Source: Anolis sagrei (Eukaryota > Chordata > Lepidosauria > Squamata > Anolidae). From it: a stretch of DNA of 64,000 nt. A program made the translations under genes and the position numbers. The stretch covers positions 94,898,500 to 94,962,499 of the forward strand of contig NC_090034.1 of assembly GCF_037176765.1 (NCBI RefSeq), in the 5' to 3' direction. Shown in pieces: positions 1 to 10,682 of the stretch. Below the pieces are notes generated by a model that worked only from the letters and a program-made list of their open reading frames with translations, did not search any database and was not told where the DNA came from. Positions within the stretch are counted from its first letter, which is position 1; the number at the start of each line of letters is the position of its first letter.

Positions 1-1582
1 ACGACTCCCCATTTATCTATGGGTCATGTCAAAATCCATAATTTTAGGCAACAAACCTCTCCCCAACTTTAACATGAGGTCAGTTAACAACTGTATGTGT
101 AAGGTTGTCAAATAACATAATTAAGCACATGCAGTCCCCAAGTAATGAACAAGATAGGTTCTGTAGTTGAATTTGTATGTTAGTTTGTATGTAAGTAGAA
201 CTCCAGCCATATATGCAAAGGTTATCCTGAAAGTAAGGTCACAAGATTTTTTAAAATATATATAAACAATGACTATATTTTAAGAAAACTTACATGGATT
301 GTAGCATAAGTATTACATTATTTTTCTGCATAATCACCATTCATTTCAATACATCTTGTCATCTGTGGAATGAGTTTTTGATGCCTGTCATAGAAGTTTC
401 TCTCCGCCTTTTTCAGCCAGTTTGTCACTTCGATTTTCACCTCATCGTCATTAGAAAAGTATTTTCCACCCAGGTGTTCCTTCAATTTAGTCGAGAGATG
501 ATAGTCACTGGGTGCGAGATTAGGGCTGTGAGAGGAGTGGTTTAAAACATCCCAACCAAATGAAGTCAACAACTCTTGTGTTGCATCAATGGTGTGCGGA
601 CATGCATTGTCATGAAGGAGACAGACTCCCGCAGTCAGCATCCCATAACGTTTGCATTGCATGGCTCTGCGAAGTTTATTCATGGTCTCATAATGTATTC
701 CATACCCATTTTGTGACATGTCTTGATATTACATCCTCTCCATAAACTGAAACGTTTTTGCGATGAATTGCAGCCGTGTTCATGCCCTTAGCATTTAGGT
801 AGCATATTACAGTGCAAACTTTGCACTGGGAGGGAAACGGAATGAGGATGCTCATCTCTAACCTTCACCATGACGCCAGTTGATGAGCTACTGACGACTG
901 ACACTGCTCGTTCACTTCCGCTGGTTTCCCACTAAATGACAGTGGTACCAACTTCCCTCAAGAAAATTCCTAGCGAGAGTTACGTGCCTTGTAACCTTAC
1001 TTTACAGATAACCCTCATATCTATGTATGTATGTATGTGTATATGTGTGTGTGTAGGCCTGGGTAAAAACGGAAAAATTTGTTTCTAAAATCGATTTGTA
1101 TTTGGGGGTTTTTTTTGTTTCAATATTTAAAATAATTACAAAATTTTCCTTTTAAAAAGTTCGATATTTACGAAATTTCGTAAATGGTAAAAAATTAACG
1201 AATCGATTTCCAAAACAATAATGAATCGATTCGTTAATGGCGGACGCGACCGCGAAATACGCTAAAAAACCTCCAAAACCTTCTGAAGCTTCCCTCTCCC
1301 TCTGTTCTTGACTGTTGGTGTGATATAATTTTTTTTCACTAATTAAACCATAAAACTGGCCCAGACATGCAGAAATAATAACGAAACGACCTCAAAACAA
1401 TAACGAAACGAATACAATATCGAAATACGAAGCATTTACAAAACGTTTTTGAAAATTCATTTTTTTTAATGCTCCAGAATGGTTCGTTATCGTTTTGTAA
1501 TTGAAAAAATTAACGAATTATTAACGAATTACGAATTAACGAAACGAAACCGCCCAGCCCTATGTGTGTGTGTGTGTATGTA

Positions 1583-1644
<62 letters not shown>

Positions 1645-4600
1645 CTTTGGGTAGCATAGGGAAGGGTCAACACCCTTGTGGTGTTTGTTTTGCTGTCTGT
1701 GCCCCTGTTCAGACAATTTCACCTCACTTTCTATCCCTGTGATGAGGACTAAAGTTTCCTTCCTACGGGTAGATTTCTCTCACTTCCTCTAGTCTCACTC
1801 CCATTCTTATATTTAGTGGTGCAATGGGTTAAAGTACTGAGCTGCTGAACTTGTTGACCTTAAGGTTGCAGGTTTGAATCCGGGGAGCAGCATGCTGTCA
1901 GCCCCAGCTTCTGCCAACCTAGCAGTTCAAAAATATGCAAATGTGATTAGATCCATAGGTACCGTTCCAGTGGGAAGGTAACGGCGCTCCATGCAGTCAT
2001 GCTGGCCACATGACCTTGGAGGTGTCTACGGACAATGCCGGCTCTTCGGCTTAGAAATTGAAATGAGTACCAACTCCCAGAGTCGGATATTATTGGACTT
2101 AATAGCAGGGGAAAACCTTTACCTTTATCTTTACCTTGCAAGTCGGATGTTTGTAACCCAGGGACTTTCTGCATTCATAGCCACTTAACTAAGACATGCC
2201 TTCTACCCTATTCCACCTTAACAGCCACCAGCTGCTCCACATAGTGATTTTTTTTCCTGTTGTCTGGGATATTTCTGTCCTACCACCAGCAAAATCTTTG
2301 GAGTGACAATCAGAAACAGGATTCATCTTGCACTTTCTCCTTGCACCAGAAGTATGGAAACAGTTTACTGTTCCCTGATTGACAGGGGAATATACCTTCA
2401 CTAGTCAATTGTTATGGGCAGCATTAGCAATCATGTCAATGATGACACGATCGCAAATATGGGTGCATTTGCACTGCAGAATTAATTCAGTAGAGGTATT
2501 TACTAAATTGAACTTAAGTAGGAATAAATTCAGGACCATGTATTTTATTTTTAGGAACAGTGAGAATATTAATCTGAATCTTATAGTTCAGTACTGGGGA
2601 AAATACCTCTCAATGGGGACATTTCCACATTTTGAAGCCTATCCTAGCCCATATTAGGATGCATATTAGGCAGATGCACCCATAACCTTAACTCAGGCCA
2701 TTGCTGATTGATTAACATGGAAGGTGTGGTCTGTGATTGTGCATCTAGCCTTCGAAATTTCTATAATACAGAAAGTTTAAGAATATCCAGAAATGAATGG
2801 ATTCACAACTTCATAATAAAGGTCAACCCAACTCAATTTGCCAAACAAAAACCTTGGCATCTCACCGACACATCCTGCCTATATCTTCCTTCTTCAGTCA
2901 GCCATACTCTGTTTATGGACCATCGGGATTGCGCAACCACCCAATACCCAAATGGGGGAAAAGAATCATCCAAGAAAGGTGACAAATACTTTGCAATCAA
3001 GTACAAGGCAACTTACTGCTCCAGCGACCTGTGCAATGGAGAACTGCCTTCTGTACATCCTCACAACGAGACTACATTGGTCAAAGGTAAAAAAAAGAAG
3101 TGGCAAGAGCTTCATGGCGTGAGAGCTGCATGCATGGCAAGAAAAGATTCAGCATGTATGTTATCTCCATGACATACATCCATTTCTCATGGGATAGAAT
3201 CATATTGATCTCCTACCTTCTTCTTTTTTTCACTCTGTTCTTCATTCATTCAGTCCTTCTTCCTTTCACTAGAAAGATGCAAGTTGTGACAGAGACATTT
3301 TAAGTCTAACTACAGTCATATACGGGGGTTGAATGAAAAGTAATGCCTCCATCTTCGTAACTCCTCAACAAATGGCAGTACTGATATGCGGCAGGTACTG
3401 GCTTGTTCACTAGACTCTCCTCTACAGTTCCAATTTGGGAGGAATCCTTAGCATTGAATGGTTGTGGTATTAAAGTGTGAAGTATGGAACCCTGCACAGA
3501 CGGTCGATCAATGCAAATTAAACAACGTGCAGTCATTGAATTCTTGACAGCAGAAGGTGTCACCCCAAAGGAGATTCATCAGAAAATGCAAGCTGTTTAT
3601 GTTGATTGTGTTGATGTGGGTACTGTACGTCTTTGGGCGAGTAAGTTTAAAGATGCTGTGGTGACACCTTCTGCTGTTAAGAATTCAGTGACTGCACGTT
3701 GCTTAAGTCGCATTGACTGACCGTCTGCACAGAGTTCCATACTTCGCACTTTAACAACACAACTGTTCAATGCTAAGGCTTCCCGCCAAAATGGAACTGT
3801 AGAGGAGAGTCTCCTGAACAAGCCAGTACCTGCCGCATACTAGTACTGCCATCTGTTGAGGAGCTACGAAGGTGGAGGCATTACTTTTTATTCAACCCTC
3901 ATATATATACATACACACACACACGCACATTCTCTTTACAGCTTCCCACCTGTAAATTAACAATGGAAACTCATGTATAATCATAGATTTGGAAGAGACT
4001 TTGTGGGCCCTCCAAAGAAGGAGCCTCCACCACACTCCAGAGCAGAGAGTTCCACTGCTGAACAGCTCTCACAGTCAGGAAGTTCTTCCTAATGTTCAGG
4101 TGGAATCTCCTTTCTTGTAGTTGATGCCTCAATTAATGTAATTTTATTGGTATCTATTTTTATTTTGAAATTTATTAGTAGCTGCTGCATTTCCTTGGCT
4201 TATCCTTGAATCAGAAGGTGTCACCACAGCATCTTTAAACTTACTCGCCCAAAGACGTACAGTACCCACATCAACACAATCAACATAAACAGCTTGCATT
4301 TTCTGATGAATCTCCTTTGGGGTGACACCTTCTGCTGTCAAGAATTCAATGACTGCACGTTGTTTAATTTACATTGATCGACCGTCTGTGCAGGGTTCCA
4401 TACTTTCCTGTAGTTTGAAGCCATTGTCTTAGTCTCCAGAGCAGCAGAAAACAAGCTTGCTCCCTCCTCCCTATGACTTCCCCTCACATATTTATACATG
4501 GCCATCATGTCTCCTTTCAGCCTTCTCTTCTTCAGGCTAAACATGCCCTGCTAAACATGGCTCCTCGTGGGGAGGCTAAACATGGCTCCTCATTTGGCTT

Positions 4601-7600
4601 GTTCTCCAGACCCTTGATTATTGTAGTCGTCCTCCTTGGGACATATTCCAGCTTGTCAACATCTCCCTTTAACTGCAGTGCCCAGAACTGGACACAGTAT
4701 GATTCCAGGTGTGGTCTGACCAAAGAGGAAGAGAGGGGTAGCATGACTTCCCTGGATCTAGACACTAGACTCCTATTTATACAGGCCAAAATCCCATTGG
4801 CATTTTTAGCTGCCACATGACATTGTTGGCTCATGTTTAACTTGTCCTACAAGGACTCTAAGATCTTTTTCACACATGTTGCTATCAAGCCATGCATCCC
4901 CCATTTTGCATCACTGCATATCTGAGACCTTTTTTTTGTCCTTTCTTGGATCAAAGAGAAAGATTAGGAAAATTGGCTGCAATTGAGTATGATACCTTTG
5001 AAAAAACATTTGAGTTTTAGCACTACTCCATTTTAGCTATTCACAACTGGAGATTAGACATATGGATGATAAGTCTGGAGACACTGATAATGAACTGACA
5101 TATAGATCTTGCAGGGCTCCCTGGTGGCGCATTGGGTTAAACCACTGAACTCCTGAACTTGCTGACCGAAAGGTTGGCGGTTCATATCTGGGCAGCAGGG
5201 TGAGCTCCCGCTGTTAGCCCCAGCTTCTGCCAACCTAGCAGTTTGAAAACATACAAGTTTCAGTAGATTAATAAGTAACGCTTCTGCGGGAAGGTAATGG
5301 CGCTCCATACAGTCATGCCAGCCACTTGATCTTGGAGGTGTCTATGGACAATGCTGGCTCTTCAGCTTAAAAATGAAGACGAGTACCACCCCTTAGAATC
5401 GGAAACGACTAGACTTACTATCTGTTGTACTTCAGAGCAGGAACACATCTGACTTGAAACACCACACCAGCTTGGCAAAATCAGCAAGCAGTTTATTGTA
5501 GAATATATGTAGGCAAAGCAGTAAAAATAATTAAACAGTAAAAGTCCAAAATCCAAGATAATCCATAAGCTTTAAAATTAATCAGGTCCGTTAGTACATA
5601 GAAATGCATTTAGCAAGGCACTTGAAAACATGGAACAAAACAACAGGAATTCTCAGGCAAAGACTTGGCTACAACTTGATACATGAAACATGAGCATTTG
5701 AAAACAAAACCAGCATGAATTACAAACATTGACTCGACTGAGACACTAGAGTCCCATGAATCATTATAAACCCTTTCCAAAAGCTGAAACTGACAGGAAA
5801 GCTTTCTTTCCCACTTTCCCACTAGTTAACAATTTCTCTTTCTTTTGTTGTTAAAGAGCAGAACATCTGAGATTCTGAAAGTTCGACCTCTGTTTACTAA
5901 AACTTTGTTTTCTATCCAAGGTTTCACTATCATTCTCCTTCTGCACCTGGCAGAGCAACATCATCATCATTTTCAGGCTACTGCTCTGAGAAAAGTGGTG
6001 AAAGGTCTTTCCCAGGAATGTGTCCTTGCTCAGGCTTCTCTTCTGAATTTAATTCCGACCCGGGCAAAGCCATATCCTCAGGCCCATCATCAGGAACATT
6101 ATCCCCATTCCTTTTATGCACATCAACATGAACATCATTCCCAACCTGAACATCAGACTGAAAAACAACACTGTCAGGAGAAACCTTTACTATAGATCCT
6201 GCAACTGATTTGAATTTTAATTGTTAATTTATTTGGTGATTTGTTCCTATGATCCCCTCCCTTTTTCCCCATAACTGTATTTAATCTGTTTATTCAAAAA
6301 GTAAATAAATAAATGTAAATAATGTATCAACATATAAGCAATGAGTAAGTAATCCTATAGGTTAAAGAGCCCCGCTCTAGTTGGGAATAAAATTAACAGG
6401 TTTCTCCCTTTCATTTTGATATAGAAAAATGTAAGCCAAGCAGTTCGAAGAAATGCTATGCTGGCATCAACTATCATGAATCTGAAACAGGACTAGAACC
6501 TGTGACATGCCGCAGCGACTCTGACTACTGCTACCAAGGATCTGGGCATATCAAAGCCGGTGGGTAAAGTAATCAAACCCAGAGCTTAAAAACAAATCCT
6601 TCATTTCTTGAACCCTGCATTATAAATCTTCACTTATCCTGTTCCTGCATACAAGCTCATGTTATTTTAAAAGATTTTCTTTCTCTCCACTGAGTAGGAC
6701 TGCAAAATACTTTGCATTTTATTATAGTTTCTCGTCCCATGTATCTTTTGTTTGGGGCATGAAAGAATAACTTTGTGCTGATGATGAAATAAAATCCAGA
6801 ACTGTGAAAAATCTCAGCAACCATTGACCATGTTCTACAAAGTAATGATACTGGAGAGACTGATGATGTTTATCTACACAAGAATTATTGGTTTTATTGG
6901 TTTTTTGCTGGCTGGAGTGTGGGATCATTGGTAATTCCCATTCTGTTGTCAAAGGCTTTCATGGCCAGAATCTTTGGATTGCTGCATGTTTTCTGGGCTG
7001 TATGATTCCTTTTTGAATCATAGAAGCTTTGGGATGGATCTCCTGCCATGAGGATTTGCAAGTTGGTGATATATCAATAGCTTTAGACCTGAACCTCCAT
7101 GCGCTTTGGGCATGTTATCTCAGTTCTAGGAAATAATGCATTAGAAAGAGTGACTCCATCAAATCAATAACTCAACTTCCCCCTCCCCAACAATGAACAC
7201 ATTCCCCAGGCTGTATCTACACTGTCCAATTAATGCAGTTTGACAACACTTTAACTACTATGTTTCAAAACTGAGGAATCCTGGGAGTTGTAGATCTACA
7301 AGGCCTTTAGTTTTCTCTGCCAAAGAGTGCTGGTGCCTCACTAAACTAAAACCAAACAATGAATACATGTATAAAGGATCAAGGTTATGTCTCATGAATA
7401 AATCACGCTGCTGGTCATCAGTTTAAAGGACCATAGTTACTAATACCCCAGCTAGACACCAATATAATAGAATATGATTCTTGGCACGGAGCGTTTATAT
7501 GTGAATGAGGTAATGTGTATGTACTTTGGTAGATTCGCTGCCACCACCTAATTTATTTTAGGAAGTTACAGATGATTCCTCTGAGGTAAACATCTTCCTG

Positions 7601-9769
7601 CCCACCAGCTCTCCCTTAGCTCCTTACGATGACTGTGATGTAAAGATGTTAAAACAGATAGAAATATTCTCACAGGAAGGAATCACTACTGAGGCTTCTT
7701 TAAAAGTTGAACTAGAGAAAATGTTTATTTATAATATTGAACTATCTTCTTTAATGAGGCACAGAAGGTGAATGGTTACTGAGGTACAATAATCTTGATG
7801 GTTACTTCAAACAGGTTCTTTGACTTAGATACGAGTAAAACTCCTCACTCTACAATAACGCAGTAGCAGTAAGCTCCCCAGACTAACCTAACCAGATTGT
7901 CCCTAGAGCAATTAGCTACACTCTAAGCAGAGTCCTCTAAAAGCTAATCTACTCTAACCCCAGAGAGCGAACCACTTGTGTAAAAACCCACACAAGCACC
8001 CAGGCGACTACTTCGACCCTCCTGGCCAATAATGCAGCCTTGCCTGTCACAAATGCTCTCTGACAGAAAAATCTAAGCTCAAAAATCTACCTCTCTTCTC
8101 CTCTGTTCCCAAAATCAATCCTTCTTCTTCAAACCCAAAAATCAATCTCCCTGCTCTCTGTCAAGCTGACACTTTTCCCTCTCAGGGATAAACTCCTCCC
8201 ATCTGTCCTGACCAATCAAAAGAGAGCTTCAGCTCCTCCCCTCTTCTCCTGTTACACTCCCAAGATGTCTGCTTCCTTTGCTGACACTCCCAAAATGTAG
8301 TCCTGCCTACTGATATTCCAGGCTTCTCCTTCGGCCTACGAGGTAAGAATCATTACAACATGCATCAGGCTGCATCTACATTGTCCAATTAATCCAATTT
8401 GACCACACTTTAACTGCCATAGCTCAAAGTCTGGAATCCTGGGAGCTGTAAATCTACAAGACTCTTAGCTTTTTCTGCCAAAGGATGAAAGCTAAACTAC
8501 AACTCCCAGGATTCCATTGCAGTGAGCCATGGCAGTTAAAGTAGTCTCAAACAGCATTAGTTTTGATGTAGAGATATTGGAAATATAGATATTTATACAT
8601 ATATTGTATGTACATTACAAGCACTGAAATGTAGAAAAAATCAAGTTCTCTCTGTATTAGAAAGCCAAGCTGACGACAAAAGGGATGCTGAAGGATCGGT
8701 GTCCAAGGAACAGGCAATAGGGGGGTGAACATTCTAGTGGGGGGGGGGGGAGATCAGAAAGTCCTGGTACCAACAGATATAAGTAAAAAGTAAGGAGTTT
8801 GTCTCCCTCCCTCCTGACAGGTCAAAAGTAGGCCCCTGATGGATGTAAGCTGCTCTTTAGAAAAAATATGAAGACATACCCCTTGCATGTAGAAGATATA
8901 ATTTGATATTTCTATGATGCTAAAGTGACATAGTGATGACGTTAACATATGTAGAAGCATGTTTCTTTGTTTGCCTGCATTTGAAGATGTATAAAAAGGA
9001 AAGTCAACACCTTTATCCTCACTCTGGTTCGGTTTTGGATTAGATTCCACACCAGAGTCTCAGCTGAAAATAAACTTACTTTTCTGTCTTCCAGAAAGGA
9101 TCACTCTTGGTATTATCTCTCCTATCTGCTGCTACAATTTGACAGTGTAGATATGCCCCTAGATTTGTTTCCATCCATCCTTTTAATGCTGCACTGTATT
9201 GTGGAAGATCTGGTCATATATCTTACCGTCTCCTAAGACGATTGTTTGTATTTCTTCTTCTATCTCCATTCTCTTTCCAACAAACAGCAAATAACGCTCT
9301 ACATTTACGCGTCAGAAGCTGCCGAAGCATCTGTCGCATTCCTCAGCAACAGATTTTTGGACCAATAGAGATCTCTCTCAAAGGGTCCTGCTGCTCTGGA
9401 AACCTCTGCAACAAGAAAGAAAATGCTGATCCAACCCCGACTGCTCAAGCGTGGGAAACTACCAGTGAATTATATGGACACGGCACTGTCAATCAAACCG
9501 GCAATTTCACCAACCTTGGCCATGGATATGGCCTCTTCCGAGACTTTGAGTGTGAGGATTACATTGTCGATAATGGCACAGAGTGGTCCTTCATTGATCC
9601 TGGAGCACAAGGGGCAGTATCACCTTTCACTGATCATGGAGCACAAGGGCCAGCATCACCTTTCATTGATCGTGGAGCACAAGGGCCACCTAACAGCAAA
9701 GGGTCCACCCTTCAGCTCAGACCTCTGCTGCTCACTCTTGTGGTTACAGTCCTTGCACTATCTTGGTGA
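1..9769 (+). CDS. Copy A of a TEX101/CD177-like two-LU-domain GPI-anchored protein (3' part; exons 3-5)
   Basis: Spliced gene entering from the left edge. Visible coding exons are 2898-3086, 6425-6559 and 9288-9769, all with AG/GT borders and phase-1 introns. They encode the end of LU domain 1 (ending CSSDLCN), all of LU domain 2 (CKPSS, KKCY, VTC, YCYQG, RSC, SIC, SCCSGNLCN), an acidic stalk with NQT, NFT and NGT glycosylation sequons, and a C-terminal hydrophobic tail typical of GPI attachment. LU proteins are secreted or surface three-finger folds. The particular ligand is unknown. Exons align one-to-one with copy B at roughly 80% protein identity by eye. The first ~100 bases of the window match copy B at 17771 onward, which lies about 270 bases after exon 2. 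Exons 1 and 2 of copy A should therefore lie just left of position 1. An internal 36-base repeat lengthens its stalk. Family assignment is confident. Orthology to TEX101 or CD177 rests on cysteine pattern and on LYPD3 nearby. Confidence 0.85.
212..1020 (-). mobile_element. Mariner-family DNA transposon, internally deleted, transposase C-terminal part
   Basis: Inverted termini read tatgcaaaggttatcctga on the left and the complement of tacagataaccctcata on the right. The minus strand at 318-719 encodes mariner transposase residues with LLHDNACPHT and PNLAPSDYHL, carrying two of the catalytic aspartates, followed by EHLGGKYFS. At about 0.8 kb it is shorter than a full 1.3-kb mariner. It splits the MITE listed at 131. 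Confidence 0.85.
1054..1562. mobile_element. Non-autonomous hAT element (taggcctgggt/gcccagccct family)
   Basis: Termini taggcctgggt and acccgcccagcccta-like are inverted. It lies within a (TG)n tract so its 8-base duplication (tgtgtgtg) is trivial. The interior is AT-rich with many aacgaa motifs. The same family recurs at 13293-13822 with a clear target duplication. Confidence 0.75.
1563..1640. repeat. (TG)n then (TA)n microsatellite
   Basis: About 28 bases of TG/TATG followed by roughly 50 bases of pure alternating TA (1591-1640). It is purely simple sequence. Short open frames across it are meaningless. Confidence 0.95.
1816..2138 (+). mobile_element. Sauria-type tRNA SINE
   Basis: tRNA-like head with B-box ggtttgaatcc. 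The middle shows ccatgcagtcatgctggcca, and the Bov-B-like tail ends gggaaaacctttacc. The plus orientation is clear from the tail. Confidence 0.9.
2172..2897. other. Copy A intron 2, no further gene seen
   Basis: Diverged single-copy intron. From about 2690 it is homologous to copy B near 20090-20260, so this stretch is part of the duplicated block. Confidence 0.6.
2898..3086 (+). CDS. Copy A exon 3: second half of LU domain 1
   Basis: Exon of 189 bases in phase 1/1, bounded by a pyrimidine-rich acceptor (ttcttcag) and a gtaaaa donor. It carries the domain-1 cysteine of RDC and the terminal CSSDLCN knot. A tyrosine sits where most LU domains have the first cysteine of the CC pair. Surrounding intron sequence is also homologous to copy B (20090-20449), so this is a duplicated exon with its intron, not a retrocopy. 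Confidence 0.85.
3321..3902. mobile_element. Fold-back mariner derivative with ~245-base inverted arms
   Basis: Both ends read ggttgaatraaaagtaatgc inward, next to TA targets. The arms (about 3321-3565 and 3658-3902) are inverted copies of the same 5' part of a mariner, roughly 90% alike. Both contain the start of the transposase helix-turn-helix region (KQRAV-EFLTAEGVT), one per strand. The centre continues that region (IHQKMQAVYVDCVDVGTVRLW). No catalytic domain is present, so it is non-autonomous. Confidence 0.85.
3981..4927 (-). mobile_element. CR1 LINE 3' part, interrupted by a mariner fragment
   Basis: CR1 3' tail (tcatagatttggaagagac) begins at 3981. The minus strand encodes the end of CR1 ORF2 (RSREVMLPL, VRPHLESYCVQFWALQLK, LKGDMMAMYKYV). 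The element is split between about 4122 and 4404 by the inverted mariner fragment and some unassigned AT-rich DNA. Confidence 0.85.
4211..4404 (-). mobile_element. Mariner fragment, inverted near-identical copy of 3481-3673
   Basis: On the minus strand it matches 3481-3673 over about 193 bases with a single difference that I can see. It is inserted in the CR1 copy at 3981-4927. Confidence 0.9.
5114..6193 (+). mobile_element. Sauria-type SINE split by a solo LTR
   Basis: SINE head and body are 5114-5422 and its tail (gtcaggagaaacctttac) is 6171-6193. Flanking 12-base duplications atagatcttgca (5102-5113) and atagatcctgca (6192-6203) frame the whole insertion. The matching site in copy B (about 22490) is empty. 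Confidence 0.85.
5423..6170 (-). mobile_element. Solo LTR fossil, endogenous-retrovirus type
   Basis: About 748 bases with inverted ends tgttgt and acaaca, 5-base flanks ctatc/ctgtc, and a polyadenylation signal on the minus strand (acaataaactg). It sits inside a SINE and is missing from the paralogous intron, so it is younger than the gene duplication. It holds no coding region. A related LTR starts at 63858. Confidence 0.7.
6425..6559 (+). CDS. Copy A exon 4: first half of LU domain 2
   Basis: Exon of 135 bases, phase 1/1, acceptor gatatag and donor gtgggt. It encodes cysteines in NH2-KCKPSS, KKCY, VTCRS and YCYQG contexts. Serine replaces the expected second cysteine of the CxxC pair. The exon is the counterpart of 23181-23315 in copy B with about 10 differences in 45 residues. 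Confidence 0.87.
6953..7015 (-). mobile_element. Penelope-like element end fragment
   Basis: Short match (caaaggctttcatggcc and on) to the terminal region of the Penelope-like copies at 15703 and 29953. Confidence 0.55.
7204..7350. mobile_element. MITE (ctgtatctacactgt family), copy A intron 4
   Basis: Part of a palindromic MITE with aatcctgggagttgtag in the middle. Its orthologous position in copy B was hit by a hAT element at 24555-25217. Intact members end in tgtagatgcacccc. Confidence 0.65.
7647..8360 (-). mobile_element. Probable solo LTR fossil (ERV-like)
   Basis: About 714 bases with TG...CA-type ends (tgttaaaac, cattacaaca). CCAAT-like motifs and an AATAAA signal lie on the minus strand near its end. 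No clear target duplication was found, so the limits are approximate. It is absent from copy B. Confidence 0.45.
8367..8570. mobile_element. MITE (ctgcatctacattgt family)
   Basis: Palindromic MITE with aatcctgggagctgtaa and its inverse acaactcccaggattcc. Same family as 25226-25430 and 53581-53880. Confidence 0.65.
8738..9136 (+). mobile_element. Probable solo LTR fossil (ERV-like)
   Basis: About 400 bases beginning tgggggg and ending ctgctgctaca. A TATA box (gtataaaaagg, ~8991) and a downstream AATAAA (gaaaataaac, ~9068) are correctly spaced for an LTR. No coding part. Right flank returns to the duplicated intron. Confidence 0.5.
9288..9769 (+). CDS. Copy A exon 5: end of LU domain 2, stalk and GPI tail
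   Basis: Terminal coding exon starting after the acceptor caaacag and ending in TGA at 9767-9769. It holds RSC, SIC and the canonical SCCSGNLCN end of the LU fold. A stalk of about 90 residues with three N-glycosylation sequons follows, and then a leucine/valine-rich C-terminus. Positions 9596-9691 are an in-frame tandem repeat of 36 bases, about 2.7 units, with unit start D-x-G-A-Q-G. It is absent from copy B. The hydrophobic end with no charged tail points to a GPI anchor. Confidence 0.85.
9596..9691 (+). repeat. In-frame 36-base coding minisatellite in the copy A stalk
   Basis: Units start at 9596, 9632 and 9668 (the last partial). Each full unit encodes 12 residues of the form D-x-G-A-Q-G then A-x-S-P-F-x. 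Copy B has a single corresponding stretch beginning DPGAKG. The repeat therefore arose in copy A after the duplication or was lost from B. Confidence 0.9.
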
Positions 9770-9922
9770 GATGCCTTGGCTTCCAAGATCTCTGATCTGA
9801 TTTTGGAAGAGGTATATTGTAGAAGGGAAGGAAAAGATGGGTCAACCTGAGATAGATAAATTTCTGGCCTTCTGTAGTCCTCTCCTAACTATCAACCAAT
9901 TGTTAACACAGCCTGGCCATAT

Positions 9923-10070
9923 AGGCCCCTTCTACGCTGCCATATAAAATCCAGATTATCAACTGTGAACTGGATTATATGGCAGTGTAGACTCATAATC
10001 TAATTCAATGCAGATTATGAGGATTATCTTCTTTGATAATATGGATTATATGGCAGTGTAGAAGGGGCCA
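9923..10070. mobile_element. Palindromic MITE (aggccccttctac ends)
   Basis: Inverted ends aggccccttctac and gtagaaggggcc, with internal ccatataatcca-type repeats. A relative lies at 26287-26480. Confidence 0.75.
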
Positions 10071-10329
10071 TAATCCAACTAGTTGTTGACATATACTGCT
10101 ATATAATCTCTTCACTATTTCTCCTACTGCAAAGGGAGATGTTGCAATGCTTTCCTCCATTTTTTTAAAGAGAATAATCTGATGATCTCCCCAGTCCGCA
10201 TTTACTGGGATATAGAATCAGTCCTTTTCTCCTACCCTACAATGTCTCTTTCTATAACAGGTGGGTGAAATAAGTCAGCTTTAGGGAAATTAATGATGCA
10301 GTCAGTAATTCTATTTCTTGGGAGCTTTA

Positions 10330-10673
10330 GAGTGCATCTACACCAGTGGTTCTCAGCCTGCAGGTCCCCAGATGTTTTGGCCTTCAACTCCCAGAAATCC
10401 TAACAGCCAGTAGGCCAAAACACCTGGGGACCCACAGGTTGAGAACCACTGATCTACACTGCTGAATTAATGCAGTTTGACAACACTTTAGTTGCCATGG
10501 ATCAATGCTATGGACGCATTGGATTCCTAATTTGTAACTGGTGAGGTACCAGTTCTCAGTGGCCGAGAAGACTCAAGCACTTGTAAAACTATAACATCTG
10601 GGATTCTATAGGATTGAGCTATGGCAGTTATAATGGTGTAAAGCTGCATTAACGTCACAGTGTAGATGCACCC
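10330..10673. mobile_element. MITE (gtgcatctacac family) with a nested mini-hAT
   Basis: Ends gtgcatctacac and gtgtagatgcacc are inverted. It is interrupted at 10344-10451. Confidence 0.75.
10344..10451. mobile_element. Mini-hAT of 108 bases with perfect 8-base target duplication
   Basis: Ends cagtggttctcagcctg and caggttgagaaccactg. Both sides carry atctacac (10336-10343 and 10452-10459). Confidence 0.9.
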
Positions 10674-10682
10674 CAGTCTTAG

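Larger units (their letters stand above)
131..2171 (+). mobile_element. Tigger/pogo-like MITE (gcagtccc family), interrupted several times
   Basis: Left end gcagtccccaagtaatgaac at 131 and right end tttgtaacccagggact near 2171 are imperfect inverted termini of the family seen whole at 46437-46852. Between them sit a mariner (212-1020), a hAT MITE (1054-1562), microsatellites and a SINE (1816-2138). Internal family sequence resumes at 1641-1815. Confidence 0.6.

Noticed and set aside
1816-1900. tRNA-like sequences (B-box ggtttgaatcc) here and at 17001, 58681 and 60313
   Set aside because: They are heads of SINEs with characteristic bodies and tails, not tRNA genes.
5845-6195. 116-residue His-rich frame
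   Set aside because: It lies within the solo LTR at 5423-6170 and runs into the SINE tail, so it is not a gene.
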